DNA of 13,146 nt, taken from NCBI GenBank assembly GCA_900770835.1, contig CAAGLQ010000051.1:1-13146 (forward strand). The letters run 5' to 3'. Source of the DNA: an uncultured Parabacteroides sp. (GTDB taxonomy: Bacteria > Bacteroidota > Bacteroidia > Bacteroidales > Tannerellaceae). This document shows, piece after piece, positions 7,619 to 13,146 of the stretch. How positions within the stretch are numbered: the first letter of the stretch is position 1; the number at the start of each line of letters is the position of its first letter. The position numbers and the translations under genes are program-made. The notes below the pieces were generated by a model. The model saw only the letters and a program-made list of their open reading frames with translations, was not told the origin of the DNA and did not search any database.

Positions 7619-7702
7619 GAACTGTGGTTCATTGCCGAAAGAATTGCAGTTCATTGCCGAAAGAATTGCAGTTCGTTGCCGAAAGAACTGAAGTTCGTTG
7701 CC
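7619..7702. repeat. Tandem 22-bp intergenic repeat with internal dyad
   Basis: Three contiguous 22-bp units lie at 7631-7652, 7653-7674 and 7675-7696. Units 1 and 2 are identical and unit 3 differs at three positions. Each unit is a 10-bp spacer (A/G)TTGCCGAAA followed by a 12-bp near-palindrome: GAATTGCAGTTC in units 1 and 2, GAACTGAAGTTC in unit 3. A further dyad copy, GAACTGTGGTTC, precedes unit 1 (7619-7630) and a partial spacer GTTGCC follows unit 3 (7697-7702), so four dyads occur at an even 22-bp step. The array sits between convergent genes and no reading frame through it looks real. Function unknown. Confidence 0.85.
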
Positions 7703-7750
7703 CATGGTTTTCCAAAACGATGGGCGATATTTTTTGATGCTATGGGCAAC
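7697..7750. repeat. Inverted repeat GTTGCCCAT...ATGGGCAAC with nested hairpin
   Basis: Arms GTTGCCCAT (7697-7705) and ATGGGCAAC (7742-7750) are perfect 9-bp inverted copies. Inside, CCCAT (7701-7705) can instead pair with ATGGG (7720-7724) with TTTT/AAAA continuing the stem, and TTTTTT follows at 7730-7735 on the plus strand. The structure lies 2 bp beyond the phosphatase stop and could end transcription from either side. The outer left arm is continuous with the tandem array. Terminator function is an inference. Confidence 0.55.
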
Positions 7751-7752
7751 GC

Positions 7753-8271
7753 TTATAATGTCAGCCGGCGATACTCGCAATTGGTGAAGAGGGGAACCTC
7801 TTTGACGCGCGCCAAGGGCAGGCCCTCGATCTGGGCAATGACACGGCGATTGATCATGCCATGCCCAACGGCTAACACCGTTTGTCCCTCGAAATGCTTT
7901 TTGAGGTAGGTGATGAAGTGAGCGGCCCGCTCGTAAAGTTGGGCGTCACTCTCGGCATCGGCGGGACGCATCGCCAAGCTACGCTCGGGGGTGATGGCCA
8001 ATCCGGTCCAGCTGCCCCAATCAATTTCCCGGAGCAAAGGGGTCGTGTAATGAGGCAGGTGTCGATCGCCGAAAGCAATCTCGACTGTGTCGTAGGCACG
8101 AGTCAAGTCGCTACTCAGCAGGCTGTCAAACGGAATCGCCTTCAGCCGCTCACCCAAGTCGGCGGCCTGCTGTCTGCCTAAGGCAGTCAGGTTGCCCGGC
8201 ATCTGCCCTTGAAAGATATGCGCCAAGTTTTGCTCTGTCTCTCCGTGACGTGCCAAATAGAGGGTGATCAT
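7753..8271 (-). CDS. Histidine phosphatase family protein (phosphoglycerate mutase-like)
   Basis: 172-residue soluble cytoplasmic protein of the phosphoglycerate mutase-like histidine phosphatase superfamily. The catalytic core is complete: RHGET at 8-12 with nucleophile His9 and Arg8, Arg58 in SSDLTRAYDT, Glu82 in REIDWGSW as likely proton donor, and the second histidine His137 in VGHGM. The short length lacks the insertions of true glycolytic mutases, so a phosphatase is more likely, for instance an alpha-ribazole-phosphate or other small phosphomonoester type; the substrate cannot be decided. Nothing of the cobalamin pathway lies nearby. The start has an AAGGAG ribosome site 9 bases upstream that overlaps the end of the porE-like gene region, from which it is separated by 17 bp; it is probably the last gene of the queA operon. 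Confidence 0.9.
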   Translation of the reverse strand: MITLYLARHGETEQNLAHIFQGQMPGNLTALGRQQAADLGERLKAIPFDSLLSSDLTRAYDTVEIAFGDRHLPHYTTPLLREIDWGSWTGLAITPERSLAMRPADAESDAQLYERAAHFITYLKKHFEGQTVLAVGHGMINRRVIAQIEGLPLARVKEVPLFTNCEYRRLTL

Positions 8272-8288
8272 TGCTTTATACTCCTTTC

Positions 8289-10259
8289 TTAGAATAAGTT
8301 GTAATTGGTGCGCAACACTTTAAACTCTGTCCGCCGGTTGATTTGATCGGCTATCTCCTGCTGCTCTGGGGTCAGGTTGAGGATAAATTCCTCGGTTAAG
8401 ACATCCCCTTCGTTCAAGAAGTCATACTGCTTGGCCATCTTCTTGTTGATGGTCTTCGGCACGCTTTCGCCATAGCCTTTTGCCTCTAAGCGATCGGCCT
8501 TGATGCCACCCGCAATCAAGTAATCCACCACCGATTGGGCTCTGCGGCTGGCCAACCGTTCGTTGTACTGATCCGTACCTTTGCGGTCGGTATGCGCACC
8601 TAACTCGATCGTGACGTTAGGATTGTCGTTCAGCATTTTGATCATCTCGTCTAACGCCTTCTTCGACTCTGGTCGCAGGGTGGCTTTGTCGAAATCATAG
8701 AAGATATTCTCGATCACCACCGGTTTGCTGATGGGGGAGAGGAAGAAATCGACGATGTAGGTCTCGTTTTTCTCTTCAGGACCGGTAGTCAGTTCGAAGT
8801 TCTGGTTGAGGTAGCCTCGGGCACTGGCCATCATCACATAGCGAATATCTCGCTCCAACTCTACCCGATAAGAACCATCCTTCTTGACCGGGACCTTCAC
8901 GTTCAAGCCATCTTTGCCTACGATGCGGACGGTGGCCTCCTCAATCGGATATTCATCCACGTCGTTGACCATGCCCTCTATGGCAATCGTGATCGTAGGC
9001 AGCTCGAATGAATAGAGGTGGTCATAGCCACGGGCATCATTGCGGTTGGAACTAAAGAAGCCCTTTTCGGCTTGTCCGGCGAAGGTAATACCGAAATCAT
9101 CGCCCATGGAGTTGATGGGAGCACCCATATTCTCCACCTTCCAATGACCGGTGCTGTCTTGGGTGGCCTTGAACAGGTCTAATCCACCCATACCCGGATG
9201 GCCGTTGGAGGCGAAGTAAAGCGTGACGGAATCGCGGCAATAGGGGAAGAGCTCGTCACCGGCGGTGTTGATCTCCTCGCCAAGATTCTCCATTGGTCCA
9301 AAGCTGTTGTTGCCTAATACTCTCGAACGGAAGATGTCTTTGCCGCCGAAACCGCCTACTGCATCTGACACGTAATAAAGGTATTTCCCGTCGGGTGAGA
9401 TAGAGGGGTGTCCCAAGGCGGTTACAGAGTCTTTCACGATCGTGGCTCGGGTGCCTTTTCCCCACTTGGCACTGCTTCGGCTGGAGATGTAAATTTCTGC
9501 CGTGCGGGGGCCTTCCGGATCTTGGGCGCAATAGGTATAATACATGGTGTTTCCATCAGCGGAGAAAGAGGGAGTTCCCTCGTCGAACTCTGTGTTCACC
9601 TCATCTTCCAATTCTTGGGGAGCCAACCAAGCCCCTTTCTCATCTTGTTTCACCAAGAACAGGTTATTGTTGTTTTGCCCGGTGATTGCGCTGACCTTGG
9701 CCTCCTTGTCTTTGGTGCGGGAAGAGGCGAAATAGAGCTGGTCATACTTATCGCCTGTCAGCATGGGGCTGAACTCCGCCCGGCGGGAGTTGAACTTCTC
9801 CATGCGATGCACCTCGTAACGGGTAGGGTTCTTTCGCCATCCGGGAGCCAATTCGCAGCCCTGTATGCCATTGATCGCCAATTGGCTGCTCGGTGCGTTC
9901 TCGGAATAAATATCGTAATTCTTGATGGCCTCCGCATAAGCTCCTGCCTTGTGTTGCATCTGTGCCAAACGCAAATAGACGATGCTATCTGGATAGTCGT
10001 AGCGGATGGCGTTCATGTAGCCACTGGTGGCCTTTCCAGTATTGTTGATCAGCCGATTGCATTCAGCCATGCGGAAAGCGATATACCCCCGGAGATCTCG
10101 CTTCTGGGGTGAGGTCTTTGTATAAACTTTCCGATAGATAGCGGCCGCCTCATAATACTCGCCAATCCGTTGCTTCTCCTCTGCCTCGCTCAATTTGGCC
10201 GATCGACAACCGCAAAGTGAAAAGAAGAGTATAAAGAAATACAGTATCCCGTAATTCAT
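8289..10259 (-). CDS. porE: PorE-like lipoprotein: TPR, PD40 propeller, CRD and OmpA domains
   Basis: 656-residue outer-membrane lipoprotein. The signal peptide ends in a lipobox LCGC with Cys18 as lipidated residue. In order follow TPR-like helices (about 25-140), a WD40/PD40-type beta-propeller (about 150-420, with repeated blades such as SFSADGNTMYYT, SISPDGKYLYYV and SVTLYFASNG), a carboxypeptidase-regulatory-like fold (about 425-510) and a C-terminal OmpA domain (515-656) with ELGAHTDRKG and ERLASRRAQ. Asp558 and Arg573 have the spacing of the peptidoglycan-binding pair of OmpA. This exact domain order is that of Porphyromonas gingivalis PorE, a type IX secretion component anchored to peptidoglycan. 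Length is close to PorE; other OmpA/PD40 proteins of Bacteroidetes share parts of this layout, so orthology is likely but not proven. A 7-bp tandem repeat lies across the start codon. Confidence 0.85.
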   Translation of the reverse strand: MNYGILYFFILFFSLCGCRSAKLSEAEEKQRIGEYYEAAAIYRKVYTKTSPQKRDLRGYIAFRMAECNRLINNTGKATSGYMNAIRYDYPDSIVYLRLAQMQHKAGAYAEAIKNYDIYSENAPSSQLAINGIQGCELAPGWRKNPTRYEVHRMEKFNSRRAEFSPMLTGDKYDQLYFASSRTKDKEAKVSAITGQNNNNLFLVKQDEKGAWLAPQELEDEVNTEFDEGTPSFSADGNTMYYTYCAQDPEGPRTAEIYISSRSSAKWGKGTRATIVKDSVTALGHPSISPDGKYLYYVSDAVGGFGGKDIFRSRVLGNNSFGPMENLGEEINTAGDELFPYCRDSVTLYFASNGHPGMGGLDLFKATQDSTGHWKVENMGAPINSMGDDFGITFAGQAEKGFFSSNRNDARGYDHLYSFELPTITIAIEGMVNDVDEYPIEEATVRIVGKDGLNVKVPVKKDGSYRVELERDIRYVMMASARGYLNQNFELTTGPEEKNETYIVDFFLSPISKPVVIENIFYDFDKATLRPESKKALDEMIKMLNDNPNVTIELGAHTDRKGTDQYNERLASRRAQSVVDYLIAGGIKADRLEAKGYGESVPKTINKKMAKQYDFLNEGDVLTEEFILNLTPEQQEIADQINRRTEFKVLRTNYNLF

Positions 10260-10273
10260 AATTCAAAATTCAT
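10253..10273. repeat. Triple 7-bp tandem repeat across the porE start codon
   Basis: On the minus strand the units read ATGAATT, TTGAATT, ATGAATT (10273-10267, 10266-10260, 10259-10253). The last unit contains the porE start codon. The first unit's ATG opens a tiny frame of six codons (counting the preceding in-frame ATG) whose TGA overlaps the porE ATG. No clear ribosome site is visible. Confidence 0.7.
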
Positions 10274-10276
10274 CAT

Positions 10277-11524
10277 TTAAAATTGAAGAAACGAACTGTC
10301 TCCGTAACTCAGGAAACGGAACTCATGCGCTAATGCGTAATCATAAATCTTCCGCCAATCTCCTTTCACGAAGGCGGAGATGAGTAACAGCAGTGTGCTT
10401 TTGGGCTGATGGAAATTGGTTACGATCCCCTTCACCAACTTGAACGTATAGCCCGGAGCGATGATGATCTGTGTGGCAGTCACCAACTTGTCGGCTTGAT
10501 GACGGTCTAAGTAATCCAAGATGTTTTGCAAAGCTTCCTCAGTGGTCAGGCGGTTGTTCGCCGTCTCATAGGGCATCCATTGCTTGACGGCTAACTCCTC
10601 GGAGGTAGCCTCCGGCTGAGTGGAGAGGATGACACCGATGTAGTAGAGGCTTTCAAGTGTGCGTACGGAGGTCGTGCCGACAGCGATGATATGTCCTAAT
10701 TTGCTTTTTAGGCGGGCGATCGTCTCTCGGCGGACTGAGATAAACTCTGTGTGCATCTCATGTCCCTCGATGGTCTCGCTCTTGACCGGCTTGAACGTAC
10801 CGGCACCTACATGCAAGGTAACCTCCTCCCGACCAATCCCCTTTTCGTCAATGGCCGCCAAGACCTCCGGCGTGAAATGCAAACCGGCGGTAGGTGCCGC
10901 TACCGAACCTTTGATCTTGGAATAAACGGTTTGGTAGGTCTGCAAGTCGCTCGCTTCCGTCGCCCGGTGCAAATAGGGCGGGATAGGCAGCACACCGGCT
11001 GCATCCAGGATGTCGGCAAAAGTATAATGCGCATTGTCCCAAGAGAAACGAACCTCATGCGTATCGCCATGCGAGGCCAATTTCTCTGCATGGAGTACTA
11101 CCTCGTCTGCTCCGATGGTGATGGTGCGATGCAAAATGTCCTCTTTCCATTTCTTCAGGTTACCCACCAAACAGGTCCATACGCAGGAAGTTGTCTGCTG
11201 GAAAATCAACGCATAATCATGCGGCTGGAAAGGCTCCAAGCAAAAGACCTCGATGCGTGCGCCCGTCTCTTTCTGGAAAAGCAGGCGTGCTTGGATGACC
11301 CTCGTGTTATTGAATACCATCAAGGCTTCAGTCGGCAGGAAGTCGGGAAGCTGTTTGAATAGGCTCTCAGCAATCTCTCCATTACGATATAGAAGTAGCT
11401 TAGATTCGTCGCGCTTCGCCAACGGGAACTTGGCAATGCGCTCATCAGGCAAAGGATAATCATAATCCTCCATACGTATCTGTTTCGTCTCTGTCGTCAT
11501 CATCATAAAAAGCATGGATCTCAC
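10277..11524 (-). CDS. queA: tRNA preQ1(34) S-adenosylmethionine ribosyltransferase-isomerase QueA
   Basis: Cytoplasmic enzyme that moves the ribosyl part of S-adenosylmethionine onto preQ1 in tRNA, giving epoxyqueuosine at the wobble position. Family motifs are clear: FNNTRVIQARL near 71-81, GSVAAPTAGLHFTPE near 208-222, LHVGAGTFKPV near 238-248 and NFHQPKSTLLLLISAF near 370-385. The longest frame opens with GTG at 11524 and gives 415 residues, longer than E. coli QueA (356), partly through internal insertions. The true start is uncertain: ATGs at 11515, 11506, 11503 and 11500 are alternatives, and the promoter candidate ends so close that the GTG would leave almost no leader, so one of the ATGs (11515 or later) is more likely. 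No strong ribosome site decides it. porE follows after 17 bp. Confidence 0.95.
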   Translation of the reverse strand: MRSMLFMMMTTETKQIRMEDYDYPLPDERIAKFPLAKRDESKLLLYRNGEIAESLFKQLPDFLPTEALMVFNNTRVIQARLLFQKETGARIEVFCLEPFQPHDYALIFQQTTSCVWTCLVGNLKKWKEDILHRTITIGADEVVLHAEKLASHGDTHEVRFSWDNAHYTFADILDAAGVLPIPPYLHRATEASDLQTYQTVYSKIKGSVAAPTAGLHFTPEVLAAIDEKGIGREEVTLHVGAGTFKPVKSETIEGHEMHTEFISVRRETIARLKSKLGHIIAVGTTSVRTLESLYYIGVILSTQPEATSEELAVKQWMPYETANNRLTTEEALQNILDYLDRHQADKLVTATQIIIAPGYTFKLVKGIVTNFHQPKSTLLLLISAFVKGDWRKIYDYALAHEFRFLSYGDSSFLQF

Positions 11525-11542
11525 TCTGGCAAGATTCCTGCG

Positions 11543-11573
11543 CGAAAGTACAAATTATTCTCCTCATTACAAC
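11543..11573 (-). promoter_or_regulatory. Candidate promoter for queA-porE-phosphatase operon
   Basis: On the minus strand GTTG (11573-11570), exactly 19 bp, then TACTTTCG (11550-11543) fits the Bacteroidetes promoter form with one mismatch per box. Transcription would begin about 7 bases downstream, near 11536, just before the possible QueA starts. Confidence 0.55.
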
Positions 11574-11714
11574 GATTACCTCTTATTCACCATGACTTAT
11601 TCTCTTATAAAAGCATACCCGGTGGAACTCAATAAGTTGGAATAGAGTTCTCGTATGTGTATCTGGCAGGTTGCGGTAAATGCAAAGCGTGTCATTCCTT
11701 TGCTTGCTCCCCCC
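11574..11714. other. Intergenic stretch with no recognised feature
   Basis: Between the queA promoter candidate and the lysA terminator I see no gene. Frames here are short, lack ribosome sites and resemble nothing known. A weak 6-bp inverted repeat GAACTC/GAGTTC lies at 11625-11650, too short to interpret. Confidence 0.5.
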
Positions 11715-11766
11715 AAAAAAAAGAAATGTGCCAAGATGGAGATCGCACATCCTCCTTCTTGGCACA
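11715..11766 (-). terminator. Rho-independent terminator of lysA
   Basis: Reading the minus strand, TGTGCCAAGA (11766-11757) pairs perfectly with TCTTGGCACA (11736-11727). After one mismatch a further GGAG/CTCC stem closes a 10-base loop. It is followed at once by TTTC and eight T (11726-11715). It lies about 30 bp beyond the lysA stop, in classical form. Confidence 0.9.
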
Positions 11767-11795
11767 CTATCCTCTTATTCCTTGAGTATAATGCT

Positions 11796-12953
11796 TTACA
11801 ATGTGTCTGAATAATAAGCTTTTGGAAGCTTACGGCAATTGTATTGTGAAGCCATAACCTCACCGTAAGCACCGGCGGAACGAAGTGCGAGGAAGTCACC
11901 TCTGTGTGCTTTGTTCAGCTCCACCTCTTTGCCGAATACGTCCGATGATTCGCAGATTGGACCTACTACGTCGTACAGCTCAACAGGCTCATCGCTGCTG
12001 ATATTCTCGATGCGGTGATAAGCGTCATACATCGCCGGACGGATCAATTCCGTGAAACCGGCATCAAGGATGGCAAACTTTTTCGTCTCGCCCTCTTTCA
12101 CATAGAGTACACGGGAGATCAACGTGCCGCATTGCGCAACGATAGAGCGACCAGGCTCAAAATGTACCTGCTGGCCGGGTCGCAACTGCAACAAGCTATG
12201 TACGGCCGCAAAGTAGTTGTCAAACGAGGGGATGGAAAGGTGGTTGGGATGGTAATAGTCGATGCCCAAGCCGCCACCAAAGTTCAGGTTTTCCACGACG
12301 ATACCCTTTGCCGCCAAGTCATCTTGGATCTCGTTGATGCGGATGGTCAAGTTGCGGAAGGCGGACATATCGGTAATCTGTGATCCGATGTGGCAATGAA
12401 TACCGATTAATCGTACATGCTTCATCTCGGCCAACCGATCGGTTACGCTCGCTAACTGGCTGAGGTTGATACCAAACTTGTTCTCTTTCATGCCGGTCGT
12501 GATCTTGGCGTGCGTGTGTGCATCTACCTCTGGATTGATGCGTAAAGCAATGGCGGCTACCTTCTGCTTGGCTGCTGCTAATTCGTTGATCACCTCTAAT
12601 TCAGCCAAAGACTCTACGTTGAAGCAGAAGATGTCATTATCCAATCCTAAGTTGATCTCCCAGTCTGCTTTGCCTACGCCGGCAAAGACAATCTTGTTGG
12701 CGGGGAATCCGGCGTCGAGTGCTGCCTGCACTTCACCACCGCTCACGCAGTCCGCACCCAAGCCGTTCTGTGCGATCAACGCAAGCAGACGGGGATTGGC
12801 ATTGGCTTTAATGGCAAAGTGAACGTGATAACCATATTTGCCGGACTCGGCCTTTACGACATCCAAGGTGCGTTGCAGGAGCTCCATGTCGTAATAGTAG
12901 AAAGGGGTAGGAAGTTGCGCAAACTTCTCTACGGGGAATGTACCTTTGAGCAT
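11796..12953 (-). CDS. lysA: Diaminopimelate decarboxylase LysA
   Basis: 385-residue cytoplasmic PLP enzyme that decarboxylates meso-diaminopimelate to lysine, the last step of the pathway. It has the alanine-racemase-like barrel followed by a beta domain. Visible motifs are HFAIKAN with the PLP-binding Lys49, HCHIGSQ (186-192) with His188, NFGGGLGIDY (224-233) for phosphate binding, FEPGRSIVA (265-273), and the active-site GPICESSD (331-338) with Cys334, plus GAYG (361-364). All expected catalytic residues are present. Length is slightly below E. coli LysA (420) and normal for Bacteroidetes. The start ATG at 12953 lacks a strong ribosome site. It lies 65 bp after the aspartate kinase gene with a hairpin between them, and ends at a strong terminator. 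Confidence 0.96.
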   Translation of the reverse strand: MLKGTFPVEKFAQLPTPFYYYDMELLQRTLDVVKAESGKYGYHVHFAIKANANPRLLALIAQNGLGADCVSGGEVQAALDAGFPANKIVFAGVGKADWEINLGLDNDIFCFNVESLAELEVINELAAAKQKVAAIALRINPEVDAHTHAKITTGMKENKFGINLSQLASVTDRLAEMKHVRLIGIHCHIGSQITDMSAFRNLTIRINEIQDDLAAKGIVVENLNFGGGLGIDYYHPNHLSIPSFDNYFAAVHSLLQLRPGQQVHFEPGRSIVAQCGTLISRVLYVKEGETKKFAILDAGFTELIRPAMYDAYHRIENISSDEPVELYDVVGPICESSDVFGKEVELNKAHRGDFLALRSAGAYGEVMASQYNCRKLPKAYYSDTL

Positions 12954-12973
12954 AGTTGTATGTGTATCTATTT

Positions 12974-13005
12974 AAAAATAGGGGCAACCATGAGGCTGCC
13001 CCTAT
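12974..13005 (-). terminator. Hairpin with T run between aspartate kinase gene and lysA
   Basis: On the minus strand ATAGGGGCA (13005-12997) pairs with TGCCCCTAT (12986-12978) across a 10-base loop, giving a perfect 9-bp, partly GC-rich stem followed by TTTT. It has the form of a Rho-independent terminator, though the T run is short. It ends only 24 bp before the lysA ATG, so it may work as a partial terminator, attenuator or mRNA-processing site. Confidence 0.7.
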
Positions 13006-13018
13006 CTATATGAAGAGT

Positions 13019-13146
13019 TTATTTATCGTTGAATAAATGGTCGCTTAATGCTTGCAGTGCCCGTTTCTTATCAGCAGCCTTAACTAAGAGCGAGACGTTG
13101 AAGTTGCTGCCTCCGTAGGAGATCATGCGGACTGGAACATCTTTCA
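13019..13146 (-). CDS. lysC: Aspartate kinase, C-terminal ACT end (partial)
   Basis: The last 41 codons and stop are present; the gene begins beyond the right edge. The translated end includes PVRMISYGGSNFNVSLLV followed by a helical stretch ALQALSDHLFNDK. This resembles the second ACT domain at the end of bacterial aspartate kinases, which binds an allosteric amino acid and packs in the dimer. Aspartate kinase phosphorylates aspartate, the first step toward lysine, threonine, methionine and DAP. Placement directly before lysA supports a lysine/DAP role and a monofunctional enzyme, since no homoserine dehydrogenase part follows. Which feedback class it belongs to cannot be told. The symbol is assigned from this fragment and context. 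Confidence 0.82.
   Translation of the reverse strand, partial: KDVPVRMISYGGSNFNVSLLVKAADKKRALQALSDHLFNDK

Noticed and set aside
7619..7702. Possible CRISPR array
   Set aside because: Units are contiguous with a constant 10-bp spacer; there are no variable spacers and no cas genes.
7535..7780. Minus-strand open frame of 81 codons through the tandem repeat
   Set aside because: Its internal repetition only mirrors the 22-bp DNA repeat, it overlaps the phosphatase end, and no ribosome site is visible. It is likely to be mis-annotated as a hypothetical protein.
9408..10112. Plus-strand open frame of 234 codons opposite the porE-like gene
   Set aside because: It is fully antisense to a well-supported gene, has no ribosome site or family resemblance, and its length follows from the codon pattern of the opposite strand.
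10751..11362. Plus-strand open frame of 203 codons opposite queA
   Set aside because: Antisense shadow of queA with no motif, signal or supporting start.
11591..11644. Short plus-strand frame of 17 codons between queA and lysA
   Set aside because: No ribosome site, no promoter and no recognisable sequence; expected by chance in A/T-rich DNA.
11597..11899. Minus-strand open frame of 100 codons overlapping the end of lysA
   Set aside because: It runs through the lysA terminator hairpin and T run and overlaps lysA in another frame.

Overview
The window looks like core chromosome of a gut-type Bacteroidales bacterium, most probably Parabacteroides. This is inferred from protein resemblance, from promoter-like sequences of the Bacteroides form (a TTTG-like box, 19 bp, then TAnnTTTG), and from a PorE-like type IX secretion protein. 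No species call is possible without a search. Nearly everything is encoded on the minus strand; the one clear exception is a MATE efflux gene.

Layout by region. (1) Positions 1-4424, minus strand, read right to left: rseC-like gene, rnfB, rnfC, rnfD, rnfG and the start of rnfE. This is a tightly packed operon for the Rnf ion-translocating ferredoxin:NAD+ oxidoreductase, headed by an RseC-family membrane protein. A promoter-like sequence lies just upstream of rseC. (2) 4535-6088, minus: a secreted DUF3078-type outer-membrane beta-barrel protein. (3) 6212-7534, plus: a MATE-family efflux transporter. It is divergent from the DUF3078 gene across a short region that appears to hold two opposed promoters. 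(4) 7535-7752: a convergent intergenic region rich in repeats, with a CCGG-type palindrome, three tandem 22-bp units and a 9-bp inverted repeat. (5) 7753-11524, minus: queA, a porE-like lipoprotein gene and a histidine phosphatase gene, with 17-bp gaps, probably one operon from a promoter near 11543-11573. (6) 11715-13146, minus: the end of an aspartate kinase gene, a hairpin, lysA (diaminopimelate decarboxylase) and a strong Rho-independent terminator. This is part of lysine and cell-wall precursor synthesis.

How the genes work together. The Rnf genes encode most of one membrane complex: RnfB and RnfC carry Fe-S clusters, RnfD and RnfG carry covalent FMN, and RnfE and RnfD span the membrane. 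The aspartate kinase and LysA catalyse the first and last steps of the DAP/lysine pathway. The remaining genes are single-function neighbours.

No new multi-gene system was found. The points most worth a second look are the 22-bp tandem repeat with an internal dyad, the hairpin squeezed between the aspartate kinase gene and lysA with almost no room for a promoter, the 7-bp repeat lying across the porE start codon, and the altered flavinylation motif in RnfG.
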